From NCBI GenBank assembly GCA_030619435.1, contig JAUXBI010000110.1:1-6014 (forward strand): a DNA stretch of 6,014 nt. Reading direction: 5' to 3'. Shown here in pieces: positions 5,301 through 6,014 of the stretch (position 1 is its first letter; each line of letters opens with the position of its first letter). The notes below the pieces were generated by a model, which was not told the DNA's origin, ran no database searches, and saw nothing but the letters and a program-made list of their open reading frames with translations. The stretch comes from Syntrophaceae bacterium. GTDB taxonomy: Bacteria; Desulfobacterota; Syntrophia; Syntrophales; UBA2210. The position numbers and the translations under genes are program-made.

Positions 5301-6014
5301 CTAGAAGAGTTTTTCCAAGAGTTTTTGAGCGCCCTTCTGGATGTAGTAGGATGAGAGGGTATTGAGCACATATTCGGTATCGAGGAAGGGAATAGGTTTT
5401 TGAATCGATCCCTTCAGGGTAATAGGCAATACTATGTGTCCCTGATTGTTCAGAAGCGCCCTCAGGATATCGGCTCTTTCCGCCAGTTTCCGGGAATGCC
5501 GTTCTGACAGGATCACCACTCCTCTCAGGTTAAGGGTTTTGGACGCTCTGTCCACTATGCCCTTCAAAATCGCCACCGAGTCGGTTGCCTTACTGGTCTG
5601 GATATTCCTCAGAGTCAGCGATTGTACCTGTATGATGGTATCCTCCATTTCAAAGGTCCCATCCAGGGAATCAAACCGCGTCGATTCATGCCGGGCCACC
5701 TCTCCGCCCTGATAACTGAGAAACCGGCCGACACCTTCTATGCCGAAGAGATTGTCCAGAACACTCTCAACCAGGTTGAAATTCTTCCACTCCCCCTTTG
5801 CAAGCAGCACCGATCCTCGTGCCCCGAGCTTCCCTTCCTTCCCGGCCGGCACTGTACCCTCTGCGTGCAGATTTCCCGAAAGAGTCCCGGCAAAGATGTC
5901 GCCCTGCTCGGTCAGGGTATTCAGCAACGTACTCACGTCAACCCCTTGCATCGATGGATCGAAGGACCACCCCTTCTTATCTATATCGTAGACCCCCTTC
6001 CCCTGTATACTGCC
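5301..6014 (-). CDS. AsmA-like envelope protein, C-terminal part (partial)
   Basis: The frame is open from the right edge to a TAG at 5303-5301, giving 237 residues without the N-terminus. The methionine at 5951 is internal, because the coding pattern continues upstream as GSIQGKGVYDIDKKGWSF. The text has the alternating hydrophobic beta strands typical of the C-terminal AsmA/AsmA_2 region: IFAGTLSGNLHAEG, then LLAKGEWKNFNLVESVLDNLFGI, a strand-rich stretch (DGTFEMEDTIIQVQSLTL), LNLRGVVILS, and the diagnostic close GHIVLPITLKGSIQKPIPFLD followed by an amphipathic helix ending QKLLEKLF. AsmA-family proteins (AsmA, YhdP, TamB relatives) are usually anchored in the inner membrane by an N-terminal helix and form long periplasmic beta structures linked to lipid transport and outer-membrane homeostasis. 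This points to a diderm host. Whether it is AsmA, YhdP-like or a DUF748-type relative cannot be decided from this fragment. The next gene downstream is 100 bases away, beyond the palindromic element. Confidence 0.72.
   Translation of the reverse strand, partial: GSIQGKGVYDIDKKGWSFDPSMQGVDVSTLLNTLTEQGDIFAGTLSGNLHAEGTVPAGKEGKLGARGSVLLAKGEWKNFNLVESVLDNLFGIEGVGRFLSYQGGEVARHESTRFDSLDGTFEMEDTIIQVQSLTLRNIQTSKATDSVAILKGIVDRASKTLNLRGVVILSERHSRKLAERADILRALLNNQGHIVLPITLKGSIQKPIPFLDTEYVLNTLSSYYIQKGAQKLLEKLF

Noticed and set aside
5951..5951. ATG at 5951 as the real start of the AsmA-like gene
   Set aside because: The frame stays open to the window edge, and the upstream residues continue the same beta-strand pattern, so this methionine is internal.
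5446..5991. Plus-strand frames of 88 and 83 residues opposite the AsmA-like gene
   Set aside because: Shadows of the AsmA-like frame, which is open to the window edge and has the expected strand pattern.

Overview
The window looks like chromosomal DNA from an anaerobic or facultatively anaerobic bacterium. It has a bacterial-type operon, a tRNA with encoded CCA, and balanced base composition. The complete anaerobic glycerol-3-phosphate dehydrogenase operon implies a respiratory quinone pool. The octamer (TTGAACCC) and GGGGTCAGG repeats remind me of Desulfobacterota or Nitrospirota genomes, but that is an impression and the taxonomic call is weak.

Layout. Plus strand, left end: the last 55 codons of a probable metF (1-169), a 117-base gap, then a tRNA-Arg(CCG) gene (287-363). 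Everything to the right is on the minus strand. Read in the direction of transcription (right to left) it is: the C-terminal 237 residues of an AsmA-like envelope protein that runs off the right edge (6014-5301); a 100-base gap holding a 70-base element with inverted ends; a cytoplasmic glycerophosphodiester phosphodiesterase (5200-4337); then glpA (4283-2781), glpB (2784-1594) and glpC (1594-401). glpA and glpB overlap by 4 bases (ATGA). glpB and glpC overlap by 1 base (TAGTG) if glpC is given its proper GTG start. The glp operon and the tRNA gene converge with only 37 bases between them.

How the genes work together. The phosphodiesterase would release sn-glycerol 3-phosphate from deacylated phospholipids. 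GlpABC would oxidise it to dihydroxyacetone phosphate and pass electrons through flavin and Fe-S centres to quinone. The cluster therefore reads as a pathway for recycling or scavenging glycerophosphodiesters. No glycerol kinase, facilitator, G3P transporter or GlpR-type regulator is visible here. metF (folate one-carbon metabolism) and the AsmA-like protein (envelope) appear unrelated.

I see no undescribed system. The points most worth a second look are the octamer repeat that encodes the phosphodiesterase tail next to an A7 run, the 70-base GGGGTCAGG-ended element, and the corrected glpC start.
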